Below, piece after piece: positions 51,692-60,117 of a DNA stretch of 64,000 bases; position 1 is the stretch's first letter; the number at the start of each line of letters is the position of its first letter. Location of the stretch: positions 1,054,001 to 1,118,000 of the forward strand of contig NZ_LT629772.1 of assembly GCF_900105385.1 (NCBI RefSeq). The letters run 5' to 3'. The translations under genes and the position numbers were made by a program. The notes below the pieces were generated by a model that did not search any database, was not told the DNA's origin, and saw nothing but the letters and a program-made list of their open reading frames with translations. The stretch is from Microlunatus soli (GTDB lineage: Bacteria > Actinomycetota > Actinomycetes > Propionibacteriales > Propionibacteriaceae).

Positions 51692-53059
51692 ATGAGCCAA
51701 CCGCCGCTGTCCGCGCTCATCGCCGAACTCGGATCCGACATCGTCACCAGCGATCCCGCCGTGATGGACCGCTATCGCTTCGACTGGGCACGCGACGATC
51801 GAGCCGGAATGCCGCTCGCGGTCGTCCGGGCCGAGACCGCCGAACACGTCCAGGCGGCTGTGCGCTGGGCGGACCGCTCTGCGGTGCCGGTGGTGCCCCG
51901 CGGCGCCGGCAGCGGACTGTCCGGCGGCTCGACCGCCGTCGAGCAGTGCCTGATGATCAGCACCGAGCGGATGCGTGCGATCACCATCGACCCCGGTGCA
52001 CGGGTGGCGATCGTCGAGCCCGGGGCGCTGAACGCCGAGGTCAAGGCGGCCGCCGCCGAACACGGGCTCTGGTATCCGCCGGACCCGTCGTCGTTCGAGA
52101 TGTGCTCGATCGGCGGCAACCTCGCCACCAATGCCGGTGGGCTGTGCTGCGTCAAGTACGGCGTGACCACCGACTATGTGGTCGGGCTCGATGTGGTGAC
52201 CGCCGACGCAAAGCTCCTGAAGCTCGGCGGCATCCGGGTCAAGGACGTCGCCGGACTGTCGTTGATGAAGCTCTTCGTCGGCAGTGAAGGCACGCTCGGC
52301 GTGATCACCCGGGGCATCCTCAAACTGGTGCCCAAGCAACCCGACACGGCGACCCTGGTCGCCACCTTCCCCGACGTCGACAGGGCGGCCCGGGCGGTGG
52401 TCGGGATGTGCGCGGAGATCCGGCCGTCGATGTTGGAACTGATGGACGGCCTGTCGATCAACCTCGTCGAGGATCATCTCCGGATGGGACTGGACCGGGA
52501 GGCGGGCGCGATGTTGATCGCCCAGTCCGATTCACCGGGCGCAGCTCGCGGCCTGGAGGTGTCGATCATGGAGAGGGTGTGCACCGAGCTCGGCGCCAAG
52601 GAATGTTTCGTCACCGAGGACCCGGACGAGGGTGAGATGTTCGTCGCCGCCCGCCGAGCCGCATTCCAGGCGATGGAGAAGCGTGGCTCGCTGCTACTGG
52701 AGGACGTCGGCGCAGCAATCCCTCAACTGCCTGAGTTGATCGATGGCGTGGCCAAGATCGCCGCTGAGAATGCGATCGAGATCCCGGTGGTCGCCCACGC
52801 CGGGGACGGCAACACCCACCCCAACATCGTCTACGACCCCACTGATCCCGACTCGGTCGCTCGGGCCCACCGGGCCTTCGACCAGGTGATGCAACTGGCC
52901 ATCTCGCTGGGCGGCACGATCACCGGCGAGCACGGCGTCGGCCGGCTGAAGAAGTCAGCGTTGCCCGAGCAGCTCGGACCGGACGTGATGGCACTCAGCC
53001 ACAAGATCAAGGACGCGCTCGACCCGAAGGGCATCATGAATCCTGGAGCAGTCCTGTGA
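51692..53059 (+). CDS. FAD-binding oxidase/dehydrogenase, GlcD type
   Basis: A 455-residue flavoprotein with the FAD-binding PCMH region PVVPRGAGSGLSGGSTAV and the FAD_oxidase_C domain with VVAHAGDGNTHPNIVYDP and GTITGEHGVGRLKK. The family oxidises 2-hydroxyacids such as glycolate or lactate. It is a single polypeptide without adjacent GlcE or GlcF genes, so its electron acceptor is not apparent. ATG 51692 follows TAGGGT (51678-51683) by 8 nt, consistent with a leaderless mRNA. Its stop overlaps the start of the esterase-like gene by 4 bp. Confidence 0.92.
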   Translation: MSQPPLSALIAELGSDIVTSDPAVMDRYRFDWARDDRAGMPLAVVRAETAEHVQAAVRWADRSAVPVVPRGAGSGLSGGSTAVEQCLMISTERMRAITIDPGARVAIVEPGALNAEVKAAAAEHGLWYPPDPSSFEMCSIGGNLATNAGGLCCVKYGVTTDYVVGLDVVTADAKLLKLGGIRVKDVAGLSLMKLFVGSEGTLGVITRGILKLVPKQPDTATLVATFPDVDRAARAVVGMCAEIRPSMLELMDGLSINLVEDHLRMGLDREAGAMLIAQSDSPGAARGLEVSIMERVCTELGAKECFVTEDPDEGEMFVAARRAAFQAMEKRGSLLLEDVGAAIPQLPELIDGVAKIAAENAIEIPVVAHAGDGNTHPNIVYDPTDPDSVARAHRAFDQVMQLAISLGGTITGEHGVGRLKKSALPEQLGPDVMALSHKIKDALDPKGIMNPGAVL

Positions 53060-54105
53060 CCCGAGGAACAGCCGGCGGCTCGACCGGCTCACCGGACCGG
53101 GCGATCACTCCGGCCGCGTTCGATCGCGATCAGGTGATCACCGACTTCGGACGCGTCGTCTACGGAGTGACTCCGGCACTCCAGGTCAGCGTCGACAGCA
53201 CCGACCTGGCCCAGCAGGTGATGTACGGCACCGGTGCGGAGAACCGGATCCGGCTGACCGTCACCGGGCCCCGCGGTGCGTACTCCTTCGAACTGGCGCT
53301 CTGCCTGCCGAACACCGACCGGTCGCCGGTCTTCCTCGGACTCAACTTCGACGGCAACGACGCCGCGCTCCAGCAATGGCCGATCGACCTGCTGCTGCGC
53401 CGCGGATACGGGGTCGCCACCGCCCATGCCAGCGCGATCGAACCGGACCGGCTCGGCGGCGCGGCCGACGGCATCCGGACGGTGCTGCCCGAGGGACTGG
53501 ACGACTGGGGAACGCTCGGGGTCTGGGCCTGGGCGCTCAGCCTGATCCGCCGCCAGCTGCCCTCCTTCGCCCACGTCCAGGCCGACAAGATCATCGCCAT
53601 CGGCCACTCTCGGATGGGCAAGGCCGCCCTGTGGGCAGCCGCGCAGGACACCGGCTTCGCCGCGGTGGTCAGCAACGAGGCCGGTTGCAGTGGCGACGCC
53701 CTGCACCGACATCTTTCGACAGGCTCAGGACACCGCCCTTCGACAGGCTCACGACACCGCGTGAAGGAGGACATCGCGGCGATCACCGGGAAGTTCCCGT
53801 ACTGGTTCACGCCGTCCTACGCCGGCTACGCCGGCCGGGACGCCGAGCTGCCGGTCGATCAAGATCAACTGTTGGCGTCGATCGCGCCCCGTCCGGTGTG
53901 CGTCGGCAGCGCCTCGGAGGACGACTGGGCCGACCCGCTCGGCCAGTTCCAGGCCGTGTTGGCGGCCCGGGAACTGAACGAGGGCAGCGGCCCGGTCGGC
54001 TTCCATCTCCGTCCTGGTGATCATGCGCTGCTGGCCGAGGACTGGCTGCACTACCTGGCCTTCCTGGACCGTCACCTGTCCCCCGGATCGCATTCATCGT
54101 CCTGA
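53056..54105 (+). CDS. CE15-like esterase (alpha/beta hydrolase)
   Basis: A 349-residue alpha/beta hydrolase resembling glucuronoyl esterases. The nucleophile elbow is IGHSRMGKAALW (Ser185), matching the GxSRxGK pattern of CE15, and the catalytic His is probably His323 in RPGDHALL. There is no signal peptide. At residues 219-235 two 24-bp copies of a dispersed repeat have been inserted in frame (STGSGHR, STGSRHR), between the active-site segment and the KFPYWFTPSY region. The GTG start overlaps the GlcD-type stop by 4 bp, so it is co-translated and may release a hydroxyacid or sugar acid for that oxidase. Confidence 0.8.
   Translation: MTRGTAGGSTGSPDRAITPAAFDRDQVITDFGRVVYGVTPALQVSVDSTDLAQQVMYGTGAENRIRLTVTGPRGAYSFELALCLPNTDRSPVFLGLNFDGNDAALQQWPIDLLLRRGYGVATAHASAIEPDRLGGAADGIRTVLPEGLDDWGTLGVWAWALSLIRRQLPSFAHVQADKIIAIGHSRMGKAALWAAAQDTGFAAVVSNEAGCSGDALHRHLSTGSGHRPSTGSRHRVKEDIAAITGKFPYWFTPSYAGYAGRDAELPVDQDQLLASIAPRPVCVGSASEDDWADPLGQFQAVLAARELNEGSGPVGFHLRPGDHALLAEDWLHYLAFLDRHLSPGSHSSS
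53713..53755. repeat. Two tandem copies of the dispersed repeat within the esterase-like gene
   Basis: TTTCGACAGGCTCAGGACACC and TTCGACAGGCTCACGACACC-type copies start 24 bp apart (about 53714 and 53738). Because the period is a multiple of three, the reading frame is kept and the peptide STGSxHR is duplicated. Confidence 0.8.
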
Positions 54106-54272
54106 CGGCGGCCAGTGTCCCGCGCCTGACGTTCGCACGATTATTCGAAGCCTGAAACGGCGATCTGCTGCGAAGCCAGGTGGCTTACATGCACCCGGTA
54201 TGCGCACCTCCTCCGCCTTGCAGCTCACCATTTCAGCCTCCGACTGATCACACGAACTTCGGGCGCGGGACA

Positions 54273-55082
54273 CTACGAGCTGGCGCTGCCGTAGCTGCGC
54301 AGCCCGGCCGACCAGTGCAGCCTGGTGATGATCAACAAAGCGACGATGATCAGCACCGCGATGCCGAGCCCGGACAGGTCCGTCACACCTCGCAGGGCCT
54401 GCGCCGGCACCGTCGTCGCCAGCCCGATCGGCACGATCGACAGCAGCACGACACGGACCGCGGTCGGATAGAACGCCAGCGGATAGCGGCCCGCGGTCAA
54501 GACGGTGTCCAGGAAGGCGCGGACCTGGTCCGACGAGGTCAGCCAGAAGGCGAGATAGCCGAGGTTCATCCAGACCAGGCTGATCGCCACGCATCCGACG
54601 ACGAACCAGACGACCGCCAAGCCGATCTGCCACGGATCCGGCGTCAGACCGGCGCGGACGGCTCCGACCACCAGGACCGCCGCGCCACTGATCGCCGCCA
54701 GCAGTTCGGCCGGCTCGAACCAGCGGAACGCCGCCAGCCATTGTGCCGGCGCCGGCCGGATCAGGATCAGATCGAGATCACCTTCGCGGATGTAGTCACT
54801 CATCTTGGTCTGGTTCGGTGCGATCACGGCGGCCAGGAAGGCGTTCAGCAACTGCGCGAAGCCGGTCACCATCAACACCTCGCCGATCCGCCAGCCCCGT
54901 ACCTCGGTGGTCGTGTTGAAGATCAACAACGCCGGGATGATCGCCACGCCGACCTCCAGCAGACCGACCGCCAGGGTGGTCCAGGCCTGGGCCCGGAACT
55001 GCATGTCGCGTTCCAGCGCCTGTCCGGCGATCGCCCGCGCGATCCGTACCCGATACCCGATGCCCCGTCCTGGATCTCGCAT
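54273..55082 (-). CDS. ABC-2-type export permease (COG3694-like)
   Basis: A 269-residue membrane protein with six helices. The pattern FRAQAWTTLAVGLLEVGVAI, MSDYIREGDLDLILIRPAP and FYPTAVRVVLLSIVPIGLA is characteristic of the paired permeases encoded beside COG4586-type ATPases. The frame continues upstream to 55628, but ATG 55082 overlaps the partner permease stop by one base and starts at the family N-terminus. It is the last of three genes. Transported substrate unknown. The 167 bp downstream, up to the CE15-like gene end, show nothing notable. Confidence 0.87.
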   Translation of the reverse strand: MRDPGRGIGYRVRIARAIAGQALERDMQFRAQAWTTLAVGLLEVGVAIIPALLIFNTTTEVRGWRIGEVLMVTGFAQLLNAFLAAVIAPNQTKMSDYIREGDLDLILIRPAPAQWLAAFRWFEPAELLAAISGAAVLVVGAVRAGLTPDPWQIGLAVVWFVVGCVAISLVWMNLGYLAFWLTSSDQVRAFLDTVLTAGRYPLAFYPTAVRVVLLSIVPIGLATTVPAQALRGVTDLSGLGIAVLIIVALLIITRLHWSAGLRSYGSASS

Positions 55083-55939
55083 CAGGCACCGACCGCACTG
55101 TAGGAACGCAGGCCGCGGCGCCAGACCGCGACCGCCGCCGCGACGAAGATCAGCAGCCAGCCGAGCTGCAGACCGAAGCCGGTGACCAGCTGCGGCCGGG
55201 CCCAGATCCGATCGGACAGCAGGACGTCCATCGGAAAGGCCAGCATGAAGCGGAACGGCTGCAGCTGGGTGACCGTCGACCAGCCGGCCGGCATCAGCGC
55301 CAACGGCACGACGGCACCGGACAGCACCGGGACTACCACCGCCGATACCCGAAGGAATCCCTGGACATCCTCGAACCAGAACGCCAGCGAACCGATCAGT
55401 ACGTCCAGGGTGAACCGGATCGCGGCTGCGACGAGTACTGCCACCGCGAACGCGATCCAGCGGATCGGATCGTGCGGGTAGTGGATTCCGCTGCCGCCGA
55501 TCCGGACCCGGTCCAGGACGATCATCGTGATCAGCACGAACGGTGTCAGGAAGATGATCTTGACCAACTTCTCGCCGATGTTGTTGGACACCGCGTTCAG
55601 ATGGGTCGAGGTCGGCCGGATCAGCCATTGGTTGAGGTCGCCGTTGCGGATCGACTCGGCCAGGAAGAACGCTGTCCAGGACGACGCCAGCATCTCCACG
55701 ATCGCGACCAGCACGAAATAGGCCAGCAGGTAGCGTCCGGTCACCGGCAGCGCGGCGCCGGTGGCCAGCACCGCCTGCCAGACCAGCAACGAGGTGATCG
55801 GGATGATCAGGTTTCCCAACTGCATGATCATGAAGTCGCCGCGGTAGGCGAAGGTGACCTCGATGTTCAGCCGGATCAGCCGGGAGAAGAACCGTCCCTG
55901 CCGGCGCCAGGTCCCTCGGGTACTGGTGGTGGTCGTCAT
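55082..55939 (-). CDS. ABC-2-type export permease (COG4587-like)
   Basis: A 285-residue permease with six helices and the segments RLNIEVTFAYRGDFMIMQLG, ESIRNGDLNQWLIRPTSTHL and FPMDVLLSDRIWARPQL, matching the second permease type of this exporter family. GGGGGAT precedes ATG 55939, which overlaps the ATPase stop by 4 bp. Together with the next permease it would form the membrane channel. Confidence 0.88.
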   Translation of the reverse strand: MTTTTSTRGTWRRQGRFFSRLIRLNIEVTFAYRGDFMIMQLGNLIIPITSLLVWQAVLATGAALPVTGRYLLAYFVLVAIVEMLASSWTAFFLAESIRNGDLNQWLIRPTSTHLNAVSNNIGEKLVKIIFLTPFVLITMIVLDRVRIGGSGIHYPHDPIRWIAFAVAVLVAAAIRFTLDVLIGSLAFWFEDVQGFLRVSAVVVPVLSGAVVPLALMPAGWSTVTQLQPFRFMLAFPMDVLLSDRIWARPQLVTGFGLQLGWLLIFVAAAVAVWRRGLRSYSAVGA

Positions 55940-57006
55940 CGGCGATCCCCCGCTGCGGATTCGCCGGCGACAGTCGGCATGTCGCTGAGGACGGCCTGCA
56001 TCACGTCGTCCAACTCGGCATCGCGGACCTCGAGGTCGACCAGGCCGCCCCACTGCGTCGCCCTGGCCAGCAGCTCCGCGACGGTGTCCCGTTCGGTCTC
56101 GAAGATCAACTGCCCGGAGGTCGGGTCGGCGTCGATCAGGCTGACACCGGTCGGCAACAGATCCGGTGCCGGTGACTCGATCGGTGGATCGGCGAAGGTG
56201 CACCGCACCGTCTTGCGCGGCCTGGTGGAGCGGACCAGATCCTCCGGGGTGCCGTCGAACCGAAGCCGACCGTGATCGATCAGCACCACCCGCTGGCACA
56301 GCTGTTCGACGTCGTCCATGTCATGACTGGTCAGGATGATCGTCGTGCCCTGCTCGGCGCAGGTCGCGGCCAGGAACTGCCGGATCGCGGCCTTGGACAC
56401 CACGTCCAGTCCGATGGTCGGCTCGTCCAGGAACAGCACCTGCGGCCGATGCACCAGGGCCAACATCAACTCGCACTTCATCCGCTCACCCAGCGACAGC
56501 TTGCGGACCGGGATGTCCAGGTGGTCGGCGACCCCGAGCATCTCGGCCAACTCGGCGACGCTGCGTTCGAAGTCGCGGTGGTCGAGGTCGTACAGGGCCT
56601 CGTACAACTCCAGGTTGGAACGGGTCGACACGTCCCACCACAGCATCGACTTGTTCCCCAACACGATGGCGATCTGCCGCAGATAGTCGAAGCCCCGCCG
56701 ATACGGTTCGTGCCCCAGTACCCGGAGCTCTCCGGTGCTCGGTCGGAGCAGCCCGGACAGCATCTTCAGGGTGGTGGTCTTGCCGGCGCCGTTGCGCCCC
56801 AGCAGGCCGACGAACTCGCCGGACCGGATCGTCAGGTCGAGGTCGGCGACGGCGGCCCGCTCGCTCTGCTGCCGGCCGAAGAGGTCCCGGATCGAGCCGC
56901 GCAGGCCCGGTCGGGTGCGATGAAAACGATAGGTCTTGCCGATTCCGGACAGCTGGATGACCGGTGCGCGTGCGCTGTTCGGGGACGGCGATGTTGCCGT
57001 TGGCAT
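55936..57006 (-). CDS. ABC exporter ATP-binding protein (COG4586-like)
   Basis: A 356-residue ATPase. Walker A is LLGRNGAGKTTTLKML, the Q-loop lies in LRQIAIVLGNKSMLWWD, the signature is the variant LSLGERMKCELMLAL, Walker B is VLFLDEPTIGLD, and the switch His is in TSHDMDDVEQLC. The LSLGxRMK signature and the KTYR-like start of the domain are hallmarks of the COG4586 group. GAAGGAATTG precedes ATG 57006; the upstream frame extension to 57237 is not used. It is the first gene of a three-gene operon with 4-bp and 1-bp overlaps. Confidence 0.92.
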   Translation of the reverse strand: MPTATSPSPNSARAPVIQLSGIGKTYRFHRTRPGLRGSIRDLFGRQQSERAAVADLDLTIRSGEFVGLLGRNGAGKTTTLKMLSGLLRPSTGELRVLGHEPYRRGFDYLRQIAIVLGNKSMLWWDVSTRSNLELYEALYDLDHRDFERSVAELAEMLGVADHLDIPVRKLSLGERMKCELMLALVHRPQVLFLDEPTIGLDVVSKAAIRQFLAATCAEQGTTIILTSHDMDDVEQLCQRVVLIDHGRLRFDGTPEDLVRSTRPRKTVRCTFADPPIESPAPDLLPTGVSLIDADPTSGQLIFETERDTVAELLARATQWGGLVDLEVRDAELDDVMQAVLSDMPTVAGESAAGDRR

Positions 57007-57220
57007 GTCAATTCCTTCACGCTCGGATTTTGGATACAACCGGCGCCGAACGGGGCTGGGCGAGCCAGCGCGGAATCGGACACATGCAAGTGTGGAAACA
57101 TTCCCCGGGCACCGGTGTCGGATGCGAGATCGGACACGGCACGGCGGGCGGACCGCGTCCACCGCCGCCTTCGTGGAAGGCGACCGGACGCTGTCCGCCG
57201 GCCTGACCCGGCCCGAGGAA

Positions 57221-57973
57221 TTAGCTATTTCGTGCACTCACGACGCAGACGGTAGCACCGTCGGCCGATCCGAGCAGCGCAATTTCGACCAGCACTGCCG
57301 CGAGTTCGGCAGGCTGGGTGATCATGCAGTCGTGCCCGGTCTGCAGCTCCCAGACCCGCTCACCGTCCGGGACTGCAGCGCGACCGACACCGTCGGGACG
57401 GCCGGCGGTGCAGTGGATGTGGCTACGCGGGACGGTCCGCGCGGCCGGATTGTTCAGCCGCACCGGTTGCTGGAGACACCTCACCGGCTGGTCGGACAAC
57501 ATCGATCGCAACCAGGCCACGTCGACCGGGTCGGTGACACCGAAGAGCCCCCGCGGCGGCGGTTGCTGCGGCATCGGTGGGACGCGCCAGCCGTCCACCG
57601 CTGCGTCGATCATCTGCTGCGTCACCGGTAGCACGTCGACGGCGGACTGACCGTCCTCGGGCACCATCGCATCGAGGAACACCACTCGGGCGATCCGTTC
57701 CGGCAGCCGGTCGACGACACCCGAGACGACCATCCCGGCGTAGCTGTGGCCGACCAGGACCACGTCGTGCAGATCGTTGGCCTCGATCACACCGAGGACG
57801 TCGTCGATGTGGGTGTCGAGCCCGATCTCGGGGCTGAGCAGATGCGCCGTGTCGCCGTAGCCGGTGAGAGTCGGCGCGAACACGCGGTGGCCGGCCGCTT
57901 CCAGCAGCGGCGTGACGCGATCCCAGGCCCGCCCGGTGTGCCAGGCGCCGTGGATCAGCAGAAAGGTGGTCAT
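57221..57973 (-). CDS. Alpha/beta hydrolase (EstC/MES-like esterase)
   Basis: A 250-residue single-domain hydrolase starting TTFLLIHGAWHTGRAWDRV. It has the nucleophile motif VGHSYAGMV, the acid in the VFLDAMVPEDG region and the late catalytic His in LQTGHDCMITQPAELA. This pattern matches bacterial relatives of plant methylesterases and EstC, which hydrolyse small esters. GAGGAACCGATC precedes ATG 57973. It is divergent from an HxlR-family regulator, so it is the likely target of that regulator. Substrate unknown. Confidence 0.87.
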   Translation of the reverse strand: MTTFLLIHGAWHTGRAWDRVTPLLEAAGHRVFAPTLTGYGDTAHLLSPEIGLDTHIDDVLGVIEANDLHDVVLVGHSYAGMVVSGVVDRLPERIARVVFLDAMVPEDGQSAVDVLPVTQQMIDAAVDGWRVPPMPQQPPPRGLFGVTDPVDVAWLRSMLSDQPVRCLQQPVRLNNPAARTVPRSHIHCTAGRPDGVGRAAVPDGERVWELQTGHDCMITQPAELAAVLVEIALLGSADGATVCVVSARNS

Positions 57974-57999
57974 GGTTTGATCGGTTCCTCATCGTGCGT

Positions 58000-58070
58000 C
58001 GGTATATTTCAGTAACCAGACCAGGATGAGTCCGCTCCGAGGGCGGAGCAATACGGCACTTTGGGGTGCC
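58000..58070 (+). promoter_or_regulatory. HxlR-type operator candidate and structured leader
   Basis: GGTATATTTCAGTAACC (58001-58017) is an imperfect dyad containing a -10-like TATATT and lies between the divergent hydrolase and hxlR starts. Two small hairpins follow: 58034-58049 (GCTCCG/CGGAGC) and 58055-58070 (GGCAC/GTGCC). They would form in the hxlR leader just before its Shine-Dalgarno. Function is inferred from position only. Confidence 0.4.
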
Positions 58071-58090
58071 TCGGTTCTCAGGAGGTAACC

Positions 58091-58507
58091 ATGGCGCTGC
58101 CGGCATCGAGACCTGAGCCGGAATCCGGACCCGGGGCGCCCGCGGGATCGAGCCCGCGGCGCGCTCCGCAGGATCCGTGCCAGGCACGCGAGGTGCTCGG
58201 GATCGTCGGGGACAAGTGGGCCCTGCTGATCGTGCGGATGCTCAAGGACGGGCCGCTGCGGTTCACCGAACTCAAGCGGTCGGTCGACGGCATCAGCCAG
58301 CGGATGCTCACCGTCACACTGCGCGACCTCGAACGCGATGGGCTGCTGACCCGCACCGTCCACAACGTGATGCCGCCGCACGTCAGCTATCAGTTGACCA
58401 CGCTGGGTACGACCTTGCGGGAGGCGACGGCACCGCTGCTCGACTGGAGCATCAGACACCTGCCGGACATCGACACCGCCCGAGAGACCTACGACGGACG
58501 ACAGTGA
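58091..58507 (+). CDS. HxlR-family winged-helix transcriptional regulator
   Basis: A 138-residue regulator. The N-terminal 30 residues are Pro/Gly-rich and disordered. The conserved Cys of HxlR proteins is in DPCQAREVLG, and the winged helix is GDKWALLIVRML, GPLRFTELKRSVDGISQRMLT, TLRDLERDGLLTR and VSYQLTTLG. Redox or aldehyde sensing through the Cys is common in this family. AGGAGG (58080-58085) before ATG 58091 fixes the start; an in-frame ATG at 58061 lies inside the leader. It probably regulates itself and the divergent hydrolase gene. Confidence 0.92.
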   Translation: MALPASRPEPESGPGAPAGSSPRRAPQDPCQAREVLGIVGDKWALLIVRMLKDGPLRFTELKRSVDGISQRMLTVTLRDLERDGLLTRTVHNVMPPHVSYQLTTLGTTLREATAPLLDWSIRHLPDIDTARETYDGRQ

Positions 58508-58592
58508 CCCAGATCACGGCCGGGGATAATGTCGATCGGTCGTCGGCGCACCGTGTAGATGGCGACAGTCCTCTTCGACCAAGGAGTTCACG

Positions 58593-58952
58593 ATGAAGTT
58601 CCTCTTCCTGATCTGCGCCTCCGACAACGCGCCGATCGACGACACCCGGACCACAGCTGTCGCCACCGCACCCGCGGAGCGTGATGTCGACGACTGGGTC
58701 ACCGACCACGACAAGGCCGGCCGCCGACTCTTCGGCGAGCGGCTGGAGTCGCAGACCGCCGTGGAGACCGTGCGGGTCCGGGACGGCAAGCTGCTGGTCA
58801 CCGACGGCCCGTTCGCCGAGTCCAAGGAATACATCGCCGGCATCGACGTGATCGACTGCGGATCGGCCGACGAAGCACGACAGATCGCTGCTGAGCATCC
58901 GATGGCCCACCATCACGGGATCGAGATCCGACCGTTCTGGAACGGGGAGTGA
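58593..58952 (+). CDS. YCII/DGPF-domain protein
   Basis: A 119-residue YCII-related protein. The domain signature is VTDGPFAESKEYIAGIDVIDC, preceded by RRLFGERLESQTAVETVRV. DGPF proteins are often encoded beside ECF sigma factors; none is adjacent here. The His/Asp pair of YCII (WVTDHDKAG) is visible, but catalytic function is unproven in the family. AAGGAG before the ATG is a strong ribosome binding site. It lies 85 bp downstream of hxlR on the same strand. Confidence 0.9.
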   Translation: MKFLFLICASDNAPIDDTRTTAVATAPAERDVDDWVTDHDKAGRRLFGERLESQTAVETVRVRDGKLLVTDGPFAESKEYIAGIDVIDCGSADEARQIAAEHPMAHHHGIEIRPFWNGE

Positions 58953-58986
58953 GCTCGGCAGCTTGACGATCGGATAGTTTCGGATC

Positions 58987-60093
58987 ATGGCAACTCCCGC
59001 GATGATCCCCGACCGGCGGCTGTTCGGCCCCGGCCCGTCCAATCCCTACCCGGAGGCCACGGCGGGTCTGGGTCTGCCGCTGCTCGGCCACCTCGATCCG
59101 GCGTTCCTGGCGATCATGGACGAGACCTGCGCCATGCTGCGTACGGTCTGGGGCACCGACAATGCCCGGACGCTGCCGCTGTCGGCGACCGGATCGGCCG
59201 GGATGGAGGCAGCCTTCGTCAACACCGTCGGCGCCGGCGACGTCGCGGTGATCGCGGTCAACGGCCTGTTCGGGGAGCGGATGTGTGACGTCGCCGCCCG
59301 CTGCGGTGCGCAGGTGGTCCGGGTTGATCATGAGTGGGGTCAGCCGATCGACCCGCAGCGGGTCGCCGAGGCGCACCCGAGTCCGAAGGTGATCGCCGCG
59401 GTGCATGCCGAGACCTCGACCGGCGTACGGTCCGACATCGCCGCTCTCGGCGCCCTGAAGGGTGATGCGTTGTTGATCACCGACGCCGTCACCTCGATCG
59501 CCGGCATCGAGCTCCGGGCCGACGACTGGGGTGTCGACGTCGGCTACGCCGGCACCCAGAAGTGCCTCGGGGTGGCGCCGGGTCTGGCCCCGTTCACCAT
59601 CAACGATCGCGCCTTCGAGCGTCGGATCGAGCATCCGCAGTCCTGGTATCTCGATCTTGGTCTGCTCGGCGGTTACGTCGGCGAGGCCAGCCAGAAGCAC
59701 GGCGGCCGGACCTACCACCACACCGCCCCGACGGCCATGGTCGTCAGCCTGCATGCCGCCCTGCAGCGGATCCTGGCCGAGGGATTGGACACGGTCTGGG
59801 CCCGCCACGCCGAGGCCGGCGAGCTGCTCCAGGACGGACTGCAGAAGCTCGGCCTGGAACTCTTTGCAGCGCAGGGCTATCGGCTTCCAGAACTGACCAC
59901 GGTCAAGGTACCCGACGGTGTCGACTCGGCAGCGGTCCGCCGCGAGTTGCTGGACCGCTACGACATCGAGATCGGCGCCGGCGCCGGCGCCTATGCCAGT
60001 ACGGTCTGGCGGATCGGGCTGATGGGACATAACGCCCGGCCGGACGCCGCGTTGTTGATCTTGGCGGCGCTGGCCGACATCCTCGGTCGGTGA
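58987..60093 (+). CDS. PLP-dependent aminotransferase, alanine/serine-glyoxylate type
   Basis: A 368-residue class V aminotransferase. It starts with RRLFGPGPSNPYPEA and LLGHLDPAFLAIMDET, has VHAETSTGVRSDI, and places the PLP-lysine in YAGTQKCLGVAPGLAPF. The family includes alanine-glyoxylate and serine-glyoxylate aminotransferases and related catabolic enzymes. The ATG lies 6 nt after TAGTTT (58975-58980) without a Shine-Dalgarno, so it is probably leaderless and separate from the YCII gene. It could connect glyoxylate from a GlcD-type oxidase to amino acids, which is inference. Confidence 0.9.
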   Translation: MATPAMIPDRRLFGPGPSNPYPEATAGLGLPLLGHLDPAFLAIMDETCAMLRTVWGTDNARTLPLSATGSAGMEAAFVNTVGAGDVAVIAVNGLFGERMCDVAARCGAQVVRVDHEWGQPIDPQRVAEAHPSPKVIAAVHAETSTGVRSDIAALGALKGDALLITDAVTSIAGIELRADDWGVDVGYAGTQKCLGVAPGLAPFTINDRAFERRIEHPQSWYLDLGLLGGYVGEASQKHGGRTYHHTAPTAMVVSLHAALQRILAEGLDTVWARHAEAGELLQDGLQKLGLELFAAQGYRLPELTTVKVPDGVDSAAVRRELLDRYDIEIGAGAGAYASTVWRIGLMGHNARPDAALLILAALADILGR

Positions 60094-60117
60094 TCACGAA
60101 GTCAACGGTGGGAATGA

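Noticed and set aside
49807-52287. Very long plus-strand open frame (over 800 codons) opposite the ABC-F gene
   Set aside because: It is antisense to a well-supported ABC-F gene, is rich in Arg/Gln/His/Asp-Arg strings, has no domain and results from the low stop frequency in G+C-rich DNA.
54106-54272. Possible small gene or structured RNA between the CE15-like and exporter genes
   Set aside because: No conserved motif, no credible start and no strong inverted repeat were found.
57007-57220. Possible gene between the exporter ATPase and the alpha/beta hydrolase
   Set aside because: Open frames here lack a start signal and domain; the interval probably holds only the exporter promoter and the hydrolase 3' end.
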